Shown here one piece after another: positions 1 to 7,571 of a stretch of 7,571 nt of DNA; position 1 is the stretch's first letter; each line of letters begins with the position of its first letter. The translations under genes and the position numbers were made by a program. The notes below the pieces were generated by a model. That model saw only the letters and a list, made by a program, of their open reading frames with translations, did no database searches and was not told the origin of the DNA. Source of the stretch: Bacteroidota bacterium (GTDB lineage: Bacteria > Bacteroidota > Bacteroidia > Bacteroidales > SZUA-534); the NCBI GenBank assembly GCA_020047835.1, contig JAIFNJ010000180.1:1-7571 (forward strand), written 5' to 3'.

Positions 1-752
1 ATGCTTTAATTATTGGTAACGAGGACTATACTAGCCATCAATCGGGATTAGAAACTGAGATGAATGTGGAATTTGCCATTCGGGATGCTGAAACATTTAA
101 AGAATATGCCAAAAATGTATTGGCGATACCTGAAGCAAATATCATCTTTCTTAAAGATGCCAAAGTTTTGGATATGAAAAGAGGACTCACTAAATTTTAT
201 GGTATTATAAAATTAACGAAAGGACAAGGTGAGTTTTTTGTTTATTATGCAGGACATGGTTTCCCCGATGAGATTACCAAAGAACCTTTCCTGATGCCAG
301 TGGATGTAAGTGGTTCCGATTTGGAATTTGCTATCAAATTATCCGACTTTTATAAAAAACTATGTGAAGCTCCATCGAAAAGGATCACCGTATTTTTAGA
401 TGCGTGTTTCAGTGGTGGTGGTCGTGAAATGGGATTATTGGCCGCTAGGGGAGTAAAAATTAAACCTAAAGAAAATCAGGCCACCGGTAATTTGATCGTA
501 TTTTCAGCCAGTTCCGGTGAGCAATCCTCACTTCCCTATAAGGATAAACAACACGGTATTTTTACCTATTATTTGCTTCAAAAATTAAAAGAAACCCAAG
601 GGAATATCACTTATGAACAGTTAGGCGAATACTTGAATTCTACGGTGAGTATCCGGTCGTTATTGGTTAACAACAAAGAACAGAGCCCACAGGTGAATAT
701 CAGTAAAGATATAGTTGGTACCTGGAAGAACTGGAAAATATATGGAGAATAA
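1..752 (+). CDS. Caspase-like (peptidase C14 / caspase-fold) domain protein, 5' end outside window
   Basis: This is the C-terminal 249 codons of a caspase-fold cysteine peptidase. The frame is open from position 3 to the TAA at 750-752. The visible part begins with ALIIGNEDY, the first strand of the caspase fold, so the ATG at 60 is internal and the true start lies upstream. The catalytic histidine is in YYAGHG (codon 255-257) and the catalytic cysteine in FLDACFSGGG (codon 405-407). The acidic residues in DACFSG and in the later SASSGEQSS segment are placed like those that give metacaspase and paracaspase relatives a preference for basic P1 residues; that specificity is inferred. An EQSPQV motif near the end is usual for this bacterial group. 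The protein stops soon after the fold (WKNWKIYGE), with no membrane segment or sorting domain in the visible part. Bacterial relatives often carry N-terminal SH3, TPR or other domains, which cannot be seen here. A terminator follows 20 bases after the stop. The family call is strong; the biological role is unknown. Confidence 0.93.
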   Translation, partial: ALIIGNEDYTSHQSGLETEMNVEFAIRDAETFKEYAKNVLAIPEANIIFLKDAKVLDMKRGLTKFYGIIKLTKGQGEFFVYYAGHGFPDEITKEPFLMPVDVSGSDLEFAIKLSDFYKKLCEAPSKRITVFLDACFSGGGREMGLLAARGVKIKPKENQATGNLIVFSASSGEQSSLPYKDKQHGIFTYYLLQKLKETQGNITYEQLGEYLNSTVSIRSLLVNNKEQSPQVNISKDIVGTWKNWKIYGE

Positions 753-771
753 AGTACCCAATAAATAGTAT

Positions 772-803
772 AAAAGAGAAAGTCACGGCTTTCTCTTTTT
801 TTT
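772..803 (+). terminator. Rho-independent terminator after the caspase-like gene
   Basis: A perfect 11-bp stem pairs 772-782 (AAAAGAGAAAG) with 789-799 (CTTTCTCTTTT) around a 6-base loop TCACGG, and the T-run continues to 803. The hairpin begins 20 bases after the caspase stop codon. The stem is A/T-rich but uninterrupted and has the classic U-tract. Its position suggests that the caspase transcript ends here and that ruvA has its own promoter. Confidence 0.88.
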
Positions 804-863
804 GTTCAAAAAGTACCTACACGATTTTCATCAAAAAGGCCTCGTTTTAATACTCATTTTTTG

Positions 864-871
864 TAGTTTTG
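864..871 (+). promoter_or_regulatory. Bacteroidota -7 promoter element for ruvA (TAnnTTTG)
   Basis: TAGTTTTG matches the Bacteroidota housekeeping sigma consensus TAnnTTTG exactly. It lies after the terminator of the preceding gene and 24 bases before the ruvA ATG. No good -33 element (TTG or TTTG) is seen at the usual distance; the nearest is a weak TCGTTTT around 842-848. If the element is used, transcription should start near 876-880, giving a leader of under about 20 bases. It would drive ruvA and probably sprA. Confidence 0.6.
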
Positions 872-874
872 CCG

Positions 875-890
875 CTAAGCCAAAGCTTAG
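875..890 (+). repeat. Perfect 6-bp inverted repeat at the ruvA promoter/leader
   Basis: CTAAGC (875-880) and GCTTAG (885-890) are exact reverse complements separated by CAAA. The dyad starts 3 bases after the -7 element and ends 5 bases before the ruvA ATG. It could be a short hairpin at the very 5' end of the mRNA, or an operator overlapping the transcription start. There is no T-run after it, so it does not look like a terminator. The dyad is seen directly; its function is inferred. Confidence 0.55.
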
Positions 891-895
891 TTATT

Positions 896-1477
896 ATGTA
901 TGAATACATTCAGGGCAAAATAGCCGAATTGACGCCCGCCTCGGTAGTAATCGATAATCAGGGAATTGGGTATAGCATCCAAATTTCGTTGAACACATAC
1001 TCTGCTTTGGCAGGTAAAGAACAGGCCATAGTTTTTCTTCATCAGGTGGTGCGCGAAGATGCAGAGATTTTGTATGGCTTTTTTAATAAAAGTGAACGGG
1101 GCATTTTCAGGCAGCTGATTTCCGTTTCAGGCATAGGAGCGAATACCGCCCGTATGATTTTATCGTCAATGAGTCCTGAAGAAATAAGGGATGCTATTTT
1201 AAGTGGAAATGTGGCATTACTGAACCAGATTAAAGGTATTGGAGCCAAAACAGCTCAACGAATTATTATTGATTTAAGAGATAAAGTAGGAAAATCAGAC
1301 GTTTCAGGAGAATTTTTATTCTCACAAAGCAATACAAACCGCGACGAAGCGTTATCTGCTTTAGTGATGTTAGGCTTTGCTAAAAACACCGTTGAAAAGG
1401 TACTTGATAAACTGATTAAAGATAAACCGTCTATTGGCGTTGAAGAGTTGGTAAAGCATGCATTAAAATCGATATAA
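896..1477 (+). CDS. ruvA: Holliday junction branch migration complex subunit RuvA
   Basis: RuvA binds four-way Holliday junctions as a tetramer and loads the RuvB helicase rings that drive branch migration in recombination and repair in the cytoplasm. The 193-aa product is close to the family's usual length of about 190-205. Residues 1-63 form the OB-fold domain, starting MYEYIQGKI and ending in HQVVREDAEILYGF. E54 and D55 there match the acidic-pin residues of E. coli RuvA. Two helix-hairpin-helix DNA-binding motifs follow: SVSGIGANTA (76-85) and IKGIGAKTA (112-120). After a linker at about 134-147, residues 148-193 (RDEALSALVMLGF onward) form the small C-terminal domain that contacts RuvB. 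The ATG at 896 is chosen over the in-frame TTG at 869 because it gives the family's normal N-terminus and because 869 lies inside the promoter element. No Shine-Dalgarno is visible, as is usual in this phylum. sprA follows 18 bases downstream in the same frame. Confidence 0.97.
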   Translation: MYEYIQGKIAELTPASVVIDNQGIGYSIQISLNTYSALAGKEQAIVFLHQVVREDAEILYGFFNKSERGIFRQLISVSGIGANTARMILSSMSPEEIRDAILSGNVALLNQIKGIGAKTAQRIIIDLRDKVGKSDVSGEFLFSQSNTNRDEALSALVMLGFAKNTVEKVLDKLIKDKPSIGVEELVKHALKSI

Positions 1478-1495
1478 ATTAACGATATCCTGGTT

Positions 1496-1564
1496 TTGAA
1501 ACATCTTTTTTTATTTATAGTATTCTCCTTATTCTGCATTGGAATTCCTCTTATGGGTTTGAGT
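1496..1564 (+). other. SprA signal peptide, read from a TTG start
   Basis: Reading from TTG at 1496 gives MKH, then a hydrophobic core LFLFIVFSLFCIGIPL, then MGLSQS. This is a textbook Sec signal peptide with a likely cleavage after GLS (residue 23), leaving a mature protein that begins QSIDDS. The only in-frame ATG nearby (1553, residue 20) would remove almost all of it, and an outer-membrane protein needs it. No in-frame ATG lies between the ruvA stop (1475-1477) and the TTG. The cysteine at residue 14 lacks a lipobox context (SLFC), so this is not a lipoprotein signal. The exact cleavage point is an estimate. Confidence 0.8.
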
Positions 1565-4500
1565 CAAAGTATCGATGACTCCATTACCATTCCCTATACA
1601 ATACAGCCTCAATCAACATTGCCTTTTCAACCCAGCAAAAACTCCTCGAATATTGATATGAAAACCCCGGAAAATATAGTTACCGAGGTGGAGTACGACG
1701 AAACAACCAATCAATACATTTTGCACAAGAAAGTGGGTACCGTGGATATAGCTACGCCATATACCATGAGCTTTGAGGAATATCTGGATTATGATGTACA
1801 AAAGAAACTAAAAGGATATTGGAAAGAGCGGTATAAAAGTGAAACGTTTGAACATCAGTCCTCAATAATTCCAAAAATAAATGTGGGCAGCGAAGCCTTC
1901 GAAACCATTTTTGGTAGTAATACCATCGATATTAAACCCAATGGTTCGGCCTCGTTAAAGTTTGGTATTAAAATGACCAACAACGAAAATCCGAATCAAC
2001 CCGTTGAGCTGCGTAAAAACACTACGTTCGATTTTAAAGAAGAAATTCAGATGAGCGTTGTGGGTAAGATTGGCGAAAACCTGGAAATGAAGGTTTCCTA
2101 TGATACAGAATCGCAATTCGACTTTGACAATACCATGAATTTGCGCTATCAGGGAAAGGAAGACGATATACTCCAAAAAGTGGAAGCCGGTGATGTTTCA
2201 ATGCCTATGACCACTTCATTAATTACCGGAAGCCAAAGCTTGTTTGGGTTGCTTACCGAATTGAAGTTCGGGAACCTTTATGTGACCAGTATTTTTTCGC
2301 AACAGCAAGGGGAAACCAAAACCATTACCGTGGAAGGGGGAGCGCAAAAAAGCACCTACGATATTTCTGCAGTTAATTACGATAAAAACCGGCATTTCTT
2401 TTTGGCTCACAACTTTAGAACCAATTACGATAAAGCAATGGAAAACGCCCCATTAATAAACTCGGGAATCGTAATTAACAAAATTGAGGTTTGGGTAACC
2501 AACACAAAAAAAGAAACCTCCACCGCGCGAAATATAGCGGCATTTGTCGATTTGGGCGAAGAGCGGAAAGAAGTTACTTATTATGACAACGAAAATGAAC
2601 TGGTAATTCTTGATAACAATCTGGAATATGGAATAAAGCAAACACCCGATAATAATAGCAATTCACTATACGAAAAACTAACTGCAACTTCCAACAGCCA
2701 ACTTCGCAATATCAACGATTTATCACGAATACTTTTCGATTGGGGATATCAAGGTGGCAAGCAATATGAAAAAGTCGAATTTGCCCGAAAATTAGCAACT
2801 AATGAATACACGGTAGATGAAAAACTGGGCTACATATCACTTAATTCCTCGTTGAACAGCGATGAAGTTTTGGCTGTTGCCTACGAGTACACTTTGAATG
2901 GTGAAACCTATAAAGTAGGGGAGTTTTCTCAAGACGGAATTCAGCATCCAGACGTGCTTTTTCTAAAATTGCTGAAAGGAACAAATTTTAATCCCATACT
3001 GCCGAACTGGAAGTTAATGCTTAAAAATATTTATGCCATTGGAGCCTACCAAGTAGCCAAGGAGGATTTTAAGTTTGAGGTAGAATACTACGATGACAAC
3101 ACAGGAACCCGCATATTAAACATTCCCGATAAATCAAAAGTATTATCCGACTCCATGCGCAACGAAAAGTTTTTGAGGCATTTGGGACTCGACAATTACA
3201 ATTCGGCAGGTAATTATGTTGCCAGCGGTGATGGCGTATTCGATATTTCAGAAGGATTGACCATTATAGCGGCTTCCGGTAGGATTATTTTTCCAGTATT
3301 GGAACCTTTTGGCCGGTACATGAATCAGTTAATTCCTGACAAAGCACTTGCTAACAAACTGACCTTTCTTGAACTCTACGATTCAACCCAATATAAAGCG
3401 GAACAGATAACATCAAAAAACAAATTTTACTTAACCGGTAACTACAAATCATCGGGCGGATCAGAGATATTTCTTAATTCATTTAATATTCCCGAAGGAT
3501 CGGTTAAAGTTATGGCAGGTGGCATTGTGTTGCAGCCCAATATTGATTATACCGTTGATTACAATTTAGGTCGGGTAAAGATATTGAACGACAGTTACTT
3601 AGCATCAGGAACACCCATTAAAATTTCGTTGGAGAGTAACTCCATGTTTAGTATTCAAAGCAAAACCCTGATGGGTTCGCATTTTGAATATCGTTTCAGT
3701 AACGACTTTAATCTGGGTGGTACCATCATGAACCTTACTGAAAGGCCACTCACCGAAAAAGTAAATATGGGCGAAGAGCCTATTAGTAATACCATCTGGG
3801 GTTTAAATGGCTCGTACCGCACCGATGTTCCGTTTTTAACCCGGGCCATTGATTTACTTCCATTTTTGGAAACCAAAGAAATGTCAACCGTTACTACGGA
3901 GGGGGAGTTTGCTCAATTAATCCCCGGCCATAATAAAGCCATTGGAAAGGAAGGAAATGCCTTTATTGATGATTTTGAGGGCAGTGAATCCAGCATCGAT
4001 TTAAAAAACAAGGTAGGATGGTCGTTGTCAAGTATTCCTCAGGGTCAACCTCTTTTGTTCCCCGAAGCATCCGATTACAACAACCTTACCTCGGGTTACA
4101 ACCGAGCTAAACTGGCTTGGTATCAGATTGATCCGCTGTTCTTCCGCTCGGGTTCACCGGTAAGCGAAGAGCAGCAATCGCACTTGCAAGTATATCGGCC
4201 CGATGAGCAGGAAATATTTCCCAATAAAGATGCGGTAAATGGAATACCCAATGAAATATCAACCCTCGATTTGGCCTTTTATCCCGATGAAAGAGGACCC
4301 TACAATTTTGATACTACCCATATTAGCTCCGAAGGAAAATTAGAGTTGCCGGAGAATCGATGGGGAGGTATTATGAGGGAATTAACTACCAAAGATTTTG
4401 AATCACAAAACGTAGAATACATCATGTTTTGGATGATGGATCCGTTTGTGGAGGAAGATTCCTTGAATACAGGTGGTAAACTTTATTTTAATTTAGGTAA

Positions 4501-7500
4501 CGTTTCGGAAGACGTTTTGAAGGATGGAAGGAAAAGTTATGAAAACGGCCTCCCAACAAACAATCCTCCGTTGGAAAAAGAATATTACACTACTCAATGG
4601 GGTAGGGTACCGGCTGTTCAGGCTCTTACAACTGATTTTGTAAACGATCCGGCATTACGTCCCTTACAAGACGTTGGTTTCGACGGTTTGAGCGGTACCT
4701 TACTCGATGGAAATGGAAAATCGGCGGAACAGAATCAGTTTTCAAATTTCCTTTCAACCATGGAACTAAAAGTTACTAATCCTGACGCCTTAGCATCAAT
4801 ACTCAAGGATCCTTCGGCGGATGATTACCACTATTTTAGGGGAAGTGATTATGATGATCAAGAGTTGGGAATTCTTGAGCGGTACAAAGCTTACAGCAAC
4901 TCGGAAGGGAACACTCCGGTAAGCGAAAATACCAACGAAGATTACAATACCGTTGGGCAATCGAGCCCCGATGTGGAAGACATCAATGGGGACTTTACCT
5001 TGAGTGAAAATGAAGCCTATTTTCAGTATGAAATTGATTTGAATAAAGAAAATATGAAATCGGGCTATTCTCATATTACTGATATTCAAACAGCCACGGT
5101 TACTTTAAAAAATGGGGATACAAAGCAGGTTAACTGGTACCAGTTTAAAGTGCCTATCAGCAATCCCAACCAACGGATTGGAGCCATTCAGGATTTTAAA
5201 TCCATCCGGTTTATGCGTATGTTTATGAAAGGATGGGAAAGCAGCATTGTACTACGCTTTGCCAAACTGGAACTGGTGCGCAGTGAATGGCGAAAATACG
5301 ATTACACCCTGGCCGAAGGTGGTGAAGCTATTGGTGGCGGCCAAAGCAACGACCCCAACGATATTCCATTTAGCATTTCATCGGTTAATATTGAAGAGAA
5401 TGGAAGTCGTAAGCCCGTAAATTATGTGTTGCCTCCGGGAGTAGATCGGCAACAAGATCCATCGAATCCGCAATTAAACAAATTAAACGAGCAGTCGATG
5501 GCATTAAAAGTTTCTGGTCTGGAAGACGGATATGCCAAAGCGGTTTACAAAACACTGAACATGGATATGCGCGATTACAAGCGCCTGCAAATGTACATTC
5601 ATGCTGAATCCATGTTTGAAGATGATCCCATCGACGATTATGATGTTTCGTGTTTTGTGCGTCTGGGTTCCGACTTTACCGATAATTATTATGAATACGA
5701 AGTTCCTCTAAAAGTAACACCACCTTGGGTAACCAGCAAATATACCGAAGGGGATGCTGAAATAGTTTGGCCGGAAGAAAACAATCTGAATATCGATTTT
5801 GAAACACTGGTAGCTGCCAAACTTGCTAGAAATGATGAGATGCGCAAGGCCAATTCAGAGCTTTCCTATATTGATGAATATACGTATTACAATGGAAGCC
5901 AGCGCATCATTGTAAAAGGAAACCCGAACATTGCTCAGGTAAAAACTTTTATGATTGGGGTTCGGAATCCAAAAGCGAGATACAACCAATTTACCGACGA
6001 TGGACAGCCCAAATCGACAGAGATATGGGTAAATGAGCTGCGGTTAACCGATTTTGACGAAAAAGGGGGTTGGGCTGCTACCGGCAGAATTACCGCACGT
6101 TTAGCCGATTTTGGTACCCTTTCGGTTGCCGGAAGCACTACCCAACCGGGTTTTGGAAGCATTGAGCAAAGCGGACAGGAACGGGCAAAAGAAGAAACCA
6201 ACCAGATTGATGTAGCCACCAATTTGGATTTAGGAAAATTTTTCCCGAAAGAAACCAACTTAAGAGTACCCCTATTTATGGGTTATTCACGCATTGCAAT
6301 AAATCCAGAATACAACCCGCTGGATCAGGATGTTAAAATGGAAACCACGTTAAATGATCCAAGCTTAAGTGAGGCCGAAAAAGAATCATTGGTTAAGCAA
6401 GTACAGGATATTACCGAACGAAAAAGTCTCAATTTTACTAACGTGGGAATTGGTCAATCGAGCAAAGGGAAACCCCGTTTTTATTCTCCTTCCAATTTAA
6501 GCGCATCCTATGCATACAACGAATTGGCGCATCGGGATGTGGGCATTGACCATAACACTATAAAGACCTACAATGCCTCGTTAAATTATGTATTTAACAA
6601 CCAACCAAAAAATTATGAACCCTTTAAAAAAAGTAAGCTTTTAAAAAAGAAAGCCTTGCGATTGATTGGTGATTTTAATTTTTATCTGGCTCCACAGCAG
6701 TTATCGTTCCAAACCAGTATGGACCGGCGCTACAGCGAAACGTTATTGCGGAATTTGAATAATCCGGAGCAGATATTTACTCCCACCTACGATAAGAATT
6801 TCTATTGGAAGCGAAAATTTGACATGAAGTATAACTTCTCTAAGGGTTTGAAATTTACTTTTGCTACCAATACCAATGCCATTATTATTGAACCTGAAGG
6901 TGAAGTAAATAAGGAAAATAAAGATAGTTACCAGCTATATAAGGAGACCGTTTGGAATTCCATTCAAAATTTTGGTACCCCAAATGCCTACAATCAGGCG
7001 TTTGATGCTTCATACACCATTCCAATTAATAAAATACCATTGCTCGATTTTGTTTCGTCGAATGCCCGGTATGCTGCCACTTACGATTGGTTGTTAGCTC
7101 CAACCATGCGAAAGGATACCTCGTTGGATTTGAATATGGGAAATACTATAAAAAACAACCAGCAAATAACTTTCAATGCTCAGTTAAACATGGATAATTT
7201 ATACAATAAACTGAGCTTTATTGAGAAAACAAATAAAAAGTATAAGCAAACAAAAGCACAGCGGACCAAACCCAAATTTGAAGAAGTTGCCTTTGTTCAA
7301 AGCGAGGTGAAATTTAAAGCCGGAACTGCCCGCAGAATAAACCACGCGCTGGGAACCGAAGAAGAAATAAAACTAACGGTTAAATCAGCTGCTGGCAAAG
7401 AACTTAAAGCCGATTTTGATATTATTAACGAGAACCGAATTGAAGTTACTTTGGCTGAGAATGCTGATTCAGTAACCGTTGAAGTAAAAGGAAAAAAACA

Positions 7501-7571
7501 AGTTAAGGACAATTGGGTGATTATTGGACTGGAAAAAACGCTGCTTTTGGTCACCGGGTTTAAGCAGTTTT
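1496..7571 (+). CDS. sprA: T9SS outer-membrane translocon SprA (Sov family), 3' end outside window
   Basis: SprA is the very large outer-membrane beta-barrel pore through which type IX secretion cargo leaves the periplasm; in characterised systems it works with PorV and a plug protein. The 2025 visible codons have no internal stop. Family members are usually about 2,300-2,500 aa, so the C-terminal part is missing. Conserved segments appear in the expected order: FETIFGSNTIDIKPNG (135-150), FIDDFEGS (823-830), RAKLAWYQIDPLF (870-882), DVEDINGD (1159-1166), the RFMRMF...LRFAKLELVRSEWRKY block (about 1238-1268), NYVLPPGV (1309-1316) and EIWVNELRL (1509-1517). Family knowledge suggests two SprA N-terminal-type (PF14349-like) regions, one near the N-terminus and one in the middle. 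Residues 1162-1173 fit an EF-hand-type loop, and a lysine cluster (KKSKLLKKK) lies at 1711-1719. The start is TTG at 1496, because the first in-frame ATG (1553) falls inside the signal peptide. The gene is probably co-transcribed with ruvA. It is often required for gliding in motile relatives, but motility cannot be judged here. Confidence 0.96.
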   Translation, partial: MKHLFLFIVFSLFCIGIPLMGLSQSIDDSITIPYTIQPQSTLPFQPSKNSSNIDMKTPENIVTEVEYDETTNQYILHKKVGTVDIATPYTMSFEEYLDYDVQKKLKGYWKERYKSETFEHQSSIIPKINVGSEAFETIFGSNTIDIKPNGSASLKFGIKMTNNENPNQPVELRKNTTFDFKEEIQMSVVGKIGENLEMKVSYDTESQFDFDNTMNLRYQGKEDDILQKVEAGDVSMPMTTSLITGSQSLFGLLTELKFGNLYVTSIFSQQQGETKTITVEGGAQKSTYDISAVNYDKNRHFFLAHNFRTNYDKAMENAPLINSGIVINKIEVWVTNTKKETSTARNIAAFVDLGEERKEVTYYDNENELVILDNNLEYGIKQTPDNNSNSLYEKLTATSNSQLRNINDLSRILFDWGYQGGKQYEKVEFARKLATNEYTVDEKLGYISLNSSLNSDEVLAVAYEYTLNGETYKVGEFSQDGIQHPDVLFLKLLKGTNFNPILPNWKLMLKNIYAIGAYQVAKEDFKFEVEYYDDNTGTRILNIPDKSKVLSDSMRNEKFLRHLGLDNYNSAGNYVASGDGVFDISEGLTIIAASGRIIFPVLEPFGRYMNQLIPDKALANKLTFLELYDSTQYKAEQITSKNKFYLTGNYKSSGGSEIFLNSFNIPEGSVKVMAGGIVLQPNIDYTVDYNLGRVKILNDSYLASGTPIKISLESNSMFSIQSKTLMGSHFEYRFSNDFNLGGTIMNLTERPLTEKVNMGEEPISNTIWGLNGSYRTDVPFLTRAIDLLPFLETKEMSTVTTEGEFAQLIPGHNKAIGKEGNAFIDDFEGSESSIDLKNKVGWSLSSIPQGQPLLFPEASDYNNLTSGYNRAKLAWYQIDPLFFRSGSPVSEEQQSHLQVYRPDEQEIFPNKDAVNGIPNEISTLDLAFYPDERGPYNFDTTHISSEGKLELPENRWGGIMRELTTKDFESQNVEYIMFWMMDPFVEEDSLNTGGKLYFNLGNVSEDVLKDGRKSYENGLPTNNPPLEKEYYTTQWGRVPAVQALTTDFVNDPALRPLQDVGFDGLSGTLLDGNGKSAEQNQFSNFLSTMELKVTNPDALASILKDPSADDYHYFRGSDYDDQELGILERYKAYSNSEGNTPVSENTNEDYNTVGQSSPDVEDINGDFTLSENEAYFQYEIDLNKENMKSGYSHITDIQTATVTLKNGDTKQVNWYQFKVPISNPNQRIGAIQDFKSIRFMRMFMKGWESSIVLRFAKLELVRSEWRKYDYTLAEGGEAIGGGQSNDPNDIPFSISSVNIEENGSRKPVNYVLPPGVDRQQDPSNPQLNKLNEQSMALKVSGLEDGYAKAVYKTLNMDMRDYKRLQMYIHAESMFEDDPIDDYDVSCFVRLGSDFTDNYYEYEVPLKVTPPWVTSKYTEGDAEIVWPEENNLNIDFETLVAAKLARNDEMRKANSELSYIDEYTYYNGSQRIIVKGNPNIAQVKTFMIGVRNPKARYNQFTDDGQPKSTEIWVNELRLTDFDEKGGWAATGRITARLADFGTLSVAGSTTQPGFGSIEQSGQERAKEETNQIDVATNLDLGKFFPKETNLRVPLFMGYSRIAINPEYNPLDQDVKMETTLNDPSLSEAEKESLVKQVQDITERKSLNFTNVGIGQSSKGKPRFYSPSNLSASYAYNELAHRDVGIDHNTIKTYNASLNYVFNNQPKNYEPFKKSKLLKKKALRLIGDFNFYLAPQQLSFQTSMDRRYSETLLRNLNNPEQIFTPTYDKNFYWKRKFDMKYNFSKGLKFTFATNTNAIIIEPEGEVNKENKDSYQLYKETVWNSIQNFGTPNAYNQAFDASYTIPINKIPLLDFVSSNARYAATYDWLLAPTMRKDTSLDLNMGNTIKNNQQITFNAQLNMDNLYNKLSFIEKTNKKYKQTKAQRTKPKFEEVAFVQSEVKFKAGTARRINHALGTEEEIKLTVKSAAGKELKADFDIINENRIEVTLAENADSVTVEVKGKKQVKDNWVIIGLEKTLLLVTGFKQF

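Noticed and set aside
60..62. ATG as the start of the caspase-like gene.
   Set aside because: The frame stays open to the window edge and the codons before it encode ALIIGNEDY, the conserved first strand of the caspase fold. This ATG is internal.
660..752. Possibility that the caspase-like protein is a T9SS cargo because sprA is nearby.
   Set aside because: The C-terminus ends soon after the caspase fold, and no T9SS C-terminal sorting domain is visible. Proximity alone is not evidence.
869..895. A TTG start for ruvA nine codons upstream of the ATG.
   Set aside because: It would add MPLSQSLVI, which is not typical of RuvA, and the TTG is the end of the TAnnTTTG promoter element itself. The ATG at 896 gives the normal family N-terminus.
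1491..1498. TGGTTTTG as a promoter element for sprA.
   Set aside because: It mismatches TAnnTTTG at the important second base and overlaps the proposed TTG start codon, so a transcript from it would lack the start.
1535..1537. Cysteine in the SprA leader as a lipoprotein lipobox.
   Set aside because: The context is S-L-F-C with bulky F before the cysteine, and hydrophobic residues continue after it. It does not fit a lipobox, and SprA is a barrel protein.
6640..6646. An in-frame T TTA AAA heptamer in sprA resembling a programmed -1 frameshift site.
   Set aside because: The zero frame continues with recognisable SprA sequence, the site lies in an ordinary lysine-rich AT-rich stretch, and no downstream stimulatory structure was evident. 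Chance is the simpler explanation.
1042..7554. Several antisense open frames of 60-110 codons opposite ruvA and sprA.
   Set aside because: They lie fully inside well-supported genes on the other strand, show no recognisable domains, and look like products of base composition.

Overview
The window comes from a Bacteroidota genome. The strongest evidence is a nearly complete sprA, which encodes the giant outer-membrane translocon of the type IX secretion system (T9SS) and is known only from this phylum. Supporting signs are a TAnnTTTG-type -7 promoter element, no Shine-Dalgarno sequence before either visible start, and AT-rich coding sequence. The order or genus cannot be fixed from this sequence alone.

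Layout, all on the + strand. (1) Positions 1-752 hold the 3' part of a caspase-like (peptidase C14 / caspase-fold) gene that enters from upstream and keeps the His/Cys catalytic pair. (2) Positions 753-895 are intergenic. They hold a strong intrinsic terminator (772-803), a -7 promoter element (864-871) and a perfect 6-bp inverted repeat (875-890) that ends five bases before the ruvA start. (3) Positions 896-1477 are a complete ruvA (193 aa), encoding the Holliday-junction-binding subunit of the RuvAB branch migration motor. (4) From 1496 to the window end is sprA: 2025 codons with no internal stop. It is cut by the window edge, so its C-terminal part is missing. It appears to start at TTG, because only that start gives a signal peptide.

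The caspase gene is a separate transcription unit closed by its own terminator. ruvA and sprA probably form one transcript, since only 18 bases separate them and they share a reading frame. Their products have unrelated jobs (DNA repair in the cytoplasm, protein export at the outer membrane). ruvA-sprA adjacency is familiar in Bacteroidota and looks like conserved gene order rather than a functional pair.

I see no mobile element, CRISPR array, tRNA or rRNA, and no evidence for an undescribed multi-gene system. The points most worth checking are the hairpin or operator at the ruvA promoter, the TTG start of sprA, the EF-hand-like loop inside SprA, and the wider neighbourhood of the caspase-like gene.
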